The notes under the pieces were generated by a model. The model worked only from the letters and a program-made list of their open reading frames with translations. It had not been told where the DNA came from and made no database searches. Shown here piece by piece: positions 6,231-8,955 of a stretch of DNA of 8,955 bases. Source of the stretch: Victivallales bacterium (GTDB lineage: Bacteria; Verrucomicrobiota; Lentisphaeria; Victivallales; SZUA-371); NCBI GenBank assembly GCA_028691155.1, contig JAQUZV010000069.1:1-8955 (forward strand), written 5' to 3'. A program made the position numbers and the translations under genes. Each line of letters opens with the position of its first letter. The stretch's first letter is position 1.

Positions 6231-8033
6231 ATGGTGAAAAAGGCAAAAATGGCAGTGATGGCTTCAGCGTTGGCGTTGTTGTTGTCAGGTGGTGTGCTGT
6301 CGGCCCAGACGCCGACGCAGGATGCGGCGACATTTAAATATCTGTCCGGCAAAATCGATCAGGGCGGTCCGTATTATTCCATTATCCAGACCCCGTATGT
6401 TTACGAAAGTATCCGGCGCAGTTACGCCGGTCTGCAGACCCAGATGGCGCTGATGCCGTTCTCGCCGCCTCAGAAGGCGCAGGCGGCAATGGTGATGACG
6501 GCAATCAAGGATGTGGTTCATGCTCTGGGGGTGGACAGTATTCGCGGTATCGCGGGCAGTTCGGTGGTGATGGAAGAAGGGAAGAACGGGTTATTGCCGT
6601 TGTTTCACAACCGTTCTTTCCTGTATCATGGCGATCAGGCCGGGCAGGGGTTGCTCTGGGATTTGTTGGGGAATAAAAATCGTCCGTTGCAGAGTGACTT
6701 GGAAAAATTGCCGGCCAATACGGTAGCGGCCTCATGTTGGCGGATGTCGCCGGTGTTGATCTGGCAGAAAGTGCAGGAAGTGGTCGGGGCGTCGAACCAG
6801 CCGATGGCGGCGGCGATGCTGAAGGGCTTCGAGGACCAGTTCCAAAAAGAAAACAAGGTTCCGTTTAAGCAGTTGCTGGAAGATATTTCCGGTGATTGGC
6901 TGCTGATCGTTATCGACGGCAAAGATGCGGACGGGAAAGTGTTTATGCAGGGGATGCTGTCGGTTCCGGCACACAACGGGACGACGTTTCAGCTGTTGAA
7001 GAACAGTTTCGCCGGCAATCCCAGTGTGGTGGCCGGCCAGAATGAAATCAGTTTCAAATTGCCGCAGGAAATTCCGCCCTGGGTGAATCCGGTGTTCCGG
7101 GTGGTCGGCGATCGTCTGGTGGTGGCGTCGCATCCGGATATTCTGGCGGCTTCCGCCAAGGCGGCGGCCGAAAAGAACGGCTGGATCAAGACGGACGATT
7201 ATCGGCGTTTGTCGCAACGGCTTCCCGGCGAAGGGTCCGGATTTTCCTTCCTCAGCCGCCGTTATCTTGCCGCTTATTCGGCGATGATGGGAGGGTTTAT
7301 GCCGACGATGAAGTTCAATCTTCCCGTGACCGAAGCCAAAGATATTTTTTCCGTTTTTTCGCGGGAGAAGGATGGCGTGGCCATTACCATGAACAGCAAT
7401 ATGGACTTGAATGAAATTGCCATGGCAAAGTTGAATCTGGTTGCAATTCCAATCGTCGCCGGGATGGTGGCATCTTATTGCCGGTATCAGATGCGGATGC
7501 CGTCTCAGACGGTCGGGCCGCAGGCCATACAGATGTCCGACAATTCGGATATTCAGCAGATCCAATGTACCAGTAATTTGCGGCGAATCGGTATGGGGTT
7601 GATGTCGTTCGCGCGACAGCACCAGGGAGTGTTGCCGGCGGCGGACAATGCGGCCGGTCTGGACGCACTGGTGAAAGATGGTTATAACGTGAGAATTTTT
7701 GTCTGTCCCTCCGATGATGATGTCGAGGTGAGCAAGAATAAGACGCTTACGGATGCCAATTGTTCTTATATCTATATCGGCGGACTTTCCACCAAGGGCG
7801 ATTTCAATCCGATGTGCCCGTTGGTGTTCGATGTTCCGGGCGCGCACGGCGACGTGATCAATGTGCTCTATATGGATGGACATGTGATGCCGCTTAAGGC
7901 GCCGGGAATCACCACCTGTGCGGCGCTGATAAAGCAACTGGATCAGACGAACCATTATCCGCCGAAACTGCTGGAGAAACTGCAGGCGGCGGCCAAGCGC
8001 ATCGATGCGCAGATGGGGTTGGGCGAAGAATAA
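6231..8033 (+). CDS. Secreted protein with C-terminal pseudopilin-like H-X9-DG domain
   Basis: The 600-residue product starts with a Sec signal peptide: KKAK, then hydrophobic residues 7-24 and a likely cut after LSA (residue 25). ATG 6231 is chosen because AGGAG at 6221-6225 is five bases upstream; a GTG at 6228 is too close. Residues 30-385 resemble the loosely defined DUF3352-type region of PVC-group proteins (for example DRLVVASHPDILAA), a tentative assignment. From residue 401 it looks like a pseudopilin: hydrophobic LNLVAIPIVAGMVAS (401-415), then C446-TSNLRRIGMGLMSFA, a CPSDDD loop, and H539-x9-D549-G550-H-V, the H-X9-DG motif. There is no prepilin peptidase site (GFTLIE-like) before the hydrophobic stretch. 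Function is unknown; it is likely envelope-associated, possibly membrane-anchored in the middle. It is transcribed alone, with a terminator after it. Confidence 0.75.
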   Translation: MVKKAKMAVMASALALLLSGGVLSAQTPTQDAATFKYLSGKIDQGGPYYSIIQTPYVYESIRRSYAGLQTQMALMPFSPPQKAQAAMVMTAIKDVVHALGVDSIRGIAGSSVVMEEGKNGLLPLFHNRSFLYHGDQAGQGLLWDLLGNKNRPLQSDLEKLPANTVAASCWRMSPVLIWQKVQEVVGASNQPMAAAMLKGFEDQFQKENKVPFKQLLEDISGDWLLIVIDGKDADGKVFMQGMLSVPAHNGTTFQLLKNSFAGNPSVVAGQNEISFKLPQEIPPWVNPVFRVVGDRLVVASHPDILAASAKAAAEKNGWIKTDDYRRLSQRLPGEGSGFSFLSRRYLAAYSAMMGGFMPTMKFNLPVTEAKDIFSVFSREKDGVAITMNSNMDLNEIAMAKLNLVAIPIVAGMVASYCRYQMRMPSQTVGPQAIQMSDNSDIQQIQCTSNLRRIGMGLMSFARQHQGVLPAADNAAGLDALVKDGYNVRIFVCPSDDDVEVSKNKTLTDANCSYIYIGGLSTKGDFNPMCPLVFDVPGAHGDVINVLYMDGHVMPLKAPGITTCAALIKQLDQTNHYPPKLLEKLQAAAKRIDAQMGLGEE

Positions 8034-8047
8034 GTTCAAACGATGGG

Positions 8048-8084
8048 AAACCGGGGCGGTCGGGAGGCTGTCCCGGTTTTTTTA
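8048..8084 (+). terminator. Intrinsic terminator after the secreted protein gene
   Basis: A 12-bp stem (8048-8059 with 8068-8079, two G-U pairs) with an eight-base loop runs into seven T (8077-8083). It begins 15 bp past the stop codon and separates this gene from the tat genes. Confidence 0.9.
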
Positions 8085-8085
8085 T

Positions 8086-8113
8086 TTGCAAAGACGGGCG
8101 GAAGGCCTATATT
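8086..8113 (+). promoter_or_regulatory. Candidate sigma70 promoter for tatA-tatC
   Basis: TTGCAA (8086-8091) and TATATT (8108-8113) are 16 bp apart, starting directly after the terminator's T-run. Transcription from here would leave a leader of about 100 nt before tatA. A second TATAAT occurs at 8182-8187 but lacks a matching -35. Confidence 0.5.
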
Positions 8114-8188
8114 TAGCCGGTAATGGCCGGGTTCAATTCTGGATGGCGATAACGGTTCCGGTGTGGTGGCAAGTACATATTTATAATA

Positions 8189-8207
8189 ATTTCCCGATCG
8201 GGGAAAT
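8189..8207 (+). repeat. Inverted repeat just upstream of the tatA ribosome binding site
   Basis: ATTTCCC (8189-8195) and GGGAAAT (8201-8207) are perfect inverted copies around GATCG. The repeat lies between a TATAAT (8182-8187) and the tatA ribosome binding site (GGAGG, 8212-8216). It could be an operator or a small leader hairpin; it has no T-tail. Confidence 0.5.
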
Positions 8208-8223
8208 AAATGGAGGTCGGAAG

Positions 8224-8457
8224 ATGATGAATATCAGCATGACGGAGTTGATGGTAATTTTTCTGGTTATCCTGTTGATTTTCGGCGCCAAACGCATCCC
8301 GGAAATTGCCCGGGCGCTGGGGCGTGCCTCGCACGAGTTTAAAAAAGCCAAGGACGATATCGTCAATTCTTCGGGAGAACTGATGGATGCCGCCGCAAAG
8401 AAGGCGGCGGAGGAAGATCATCGACCGGATCAAGCTGCGCGGACGGAAAAAAAGTAG
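8224..8457 (+). CDS. tatA: TatA, pore-forming subunit of the twin-arginine translocase
   Basis: TatA forms the variable-size passage through which folded proteins leave the cytoplasm. The 77-residue product has the standard layout: a short N-tail with the polar Glu8, one membrane helix (about 9-20), the Phe20-Gly21 hinge, KRIPEIARALGRASHEFKKA as the amphipathic helix, and a charged Ala/Lys/Glu-rich tail. TatA and TatB cannot always be told apart by sequence, but the FGAKRIPE hinge and the shortness favour TatA. GGAGG at 8212-8216 supports ATG 8224; the adjacent ATG 8227 is possible. The frame is open further upstream to 8005, but that part overlaps a terminator and is not coding. tatC follows after 9 bp, and no tatB lies between them, consistent with a minimal TatA-TatC system. 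Confidence 0.93.
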   Translation: MMNISMTELMVIFLVILLIFGAKRIPEIARALGRASHEFKKAKDDIVNSSGELMDAAAKKAAEEDHRPDQAARTEKK

Positions 8458-8466
8458 TTTGCCGCC

Positions 8467-8955
8467 ATGCGTTGCCGCGAAGAAGCGTCGGAAATGAGTT
8501 TTATCGCCCATCTGGAGGCGTTGCGCCGCGTGCTGATCCGGAGCGGCTGGGGGTTGCTGGTATTGTTCCCGGTGTTTGCTTACTGGGCCGGCGATTTGGT
8601 CGATCTGCTGATCCGTTATACTTGTCCGGCGGGGCTGGAGCTGAAATATTTTTCCCCGATGGAGCCGTTGTGGGTGCAGTTGAAAGTAGCGCTGCTGGCT
8701 TCGCTGGTGGTGGGATTGCCCTATTTTGCCTGGCAGATATGGGGGTTTGTGGTCCCTGGGCTTTATGAACGGGAACGGCGTTTTTTCTTTCGTCTGGCGG
8801 CGGTCAGTTGGCTGGTGTTTCTGTTGGGGGGCGTTTTTGCGATTGAATTCATTTTGCCGCTGATGATGAAATTTTCTCTGGGGTTGCAGTCGGCGTCCGT
8901 CAAGCCGGTGATCGGACTGGAGAATTTTGTCGGTATGACCGGATTGCTGCTGCTG
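8467..8955 (+). CDS. tatC: TatC, signal-recognition subunit of the twin-arginine translocase (3' partial)
   Basis: TatC is the polytopic membrane receptor for twin-arginine signal peptides. The frame is open from ATG 8467 to the window edge (163 codons, about two thirds of a normal TatC). Recognisable family features are the N-terminal HLEALRRVL (from residue 15), a first membrane helix at about 21-42, FSPMEPLWVQLKVALLASL, LPYFAWQIWGFVVPGLYERERR with Phe93-94-type aromatic and Glu103 conserved, and helix 3 at about 109-131. The first loop HLEALR differs from the usual HLxELR: Ala18 lies where the signal-binding Glu (Glu15 in Escherichia coli) is expected, with Glu17 one place earlier. ATG 8494 (MSFIAHLEAL) is an alternative start, since neither start has a strong ribosome binding site. 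It is probably co-transcribed with tatA. Confidence 0.93.
   Translation, partial: MRCREEASEMSFIAHLEALRRVLIRSGWGLLVLFPVFAYWAGDLVDLLIRYTCPAGLELKYFSPMEPLWVQLKVALLASLVVGLPYFAWQIWGFVVPGLYERERRFFFRLAAVSWLVFLLGGVFAIEFILPLMMKFSLGLQSASVKPVIGLENFVGMTGLLLL

Noticed and set aside
6196..6231. An 11-codon upstream frame (MKSSVNIIKEK) whose TGA overlaps the ATG of the secreted protein gene
   Set aside because: The stop-start overlap is suggestive of a leader peptide, but the frame lacks a clear ribosome binding site and is short enough to be chance.
6732..8039. A 435-codon open frame on the minus strand opposite the secreted protein gene
   Set aside because: Same His/Arg-rich composition with no domain, and no sensible ribosome binding site; it also spans into the terminator region.
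8005..8223. Upstream extension of the tatA frame
   Set aside because: It overlaps the end of the previous gene and an intrinsic terminator; the tatA hallmark sequence and ribosome binding site begin near 8212-8224.
1..8955. CRISPR arrays, insertion sequences, tRNA or rRNA genes
   Set aside because: I saw no repeat-spacer pattern, transposase, terminal inverted repeats or RNA gene signatures on reading through the window.

Overview
The window looks like chromosomal DNA from a strictly anaerobic bacterium, most likely of the PVC group and close to Lentisphaerota (Victivallis-like). Three things point there: a complete-looking Rnf membrane block next to a rubrerythrin, a secreted protein ending in the H-X9-DG motif typical of Planctomycetes, Lentisphaerota and Verrucomicrobia, and an M14-type protein with the matching N-terminal domain. 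The lineage is an inference from gene content; no rRNA or tRNA gene is present. All recognised genes lie on the + strand.

Layout. (1) Positions 1-3950 hold rnfC, rnfD, rnfG and rnfE, tightly packed, with one 4-bp overlap, and closed by a strong intrinsic terminator at 4020-4055. rnfA and rnfB are not found downstream and would have to lie upstream of the window or elsewhere. (2) Positions 4075-4821 hold a classic rubrerythrin with its own overlapping sigma70-like promoters and a GC-rich, hairpin-forming leader of about 130 nt. (3) Positions 4986-6113 hold a protein with the fold signature of M14 zinc carboxypeptidases in which the expected zinc ligands and catalytic residues appear replaced, so it is probably a pseudoenzyme. 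(4) Positions 6231-8084 hold a 600-residue secreted protein carrying a pseudopilin-like C-terminal half without a prepilin cleavage site, followed by a good terminator. (5) Positions 8086-8955 hold tatA and the first 163 codons of tatC, which runs off the window edge.

How the genes fit together. Rnf couples electron transfer between reduced ferredoxin and NAD+ to ion transport across the membrane. Rubrerythrin reduces peroxide in anaerobes and ultimately draws electrons from the same NADH/ferredoxin pool, but it is separated from rnf by a terminator and has its own promoters. TatA/TatC export folded proteins. The secreted protein upstream has an ordinary Sec-type signal with no twin arginine, so nothing visible links it to Tat.

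The points most worth a second look are the degenerate M14 protein, the internal pseudopilin-like domain, the Cys-x2-Cys-x2-Cys tail on RnfE, and the alanine in TatC at the position of the important signal-binding glutamate.
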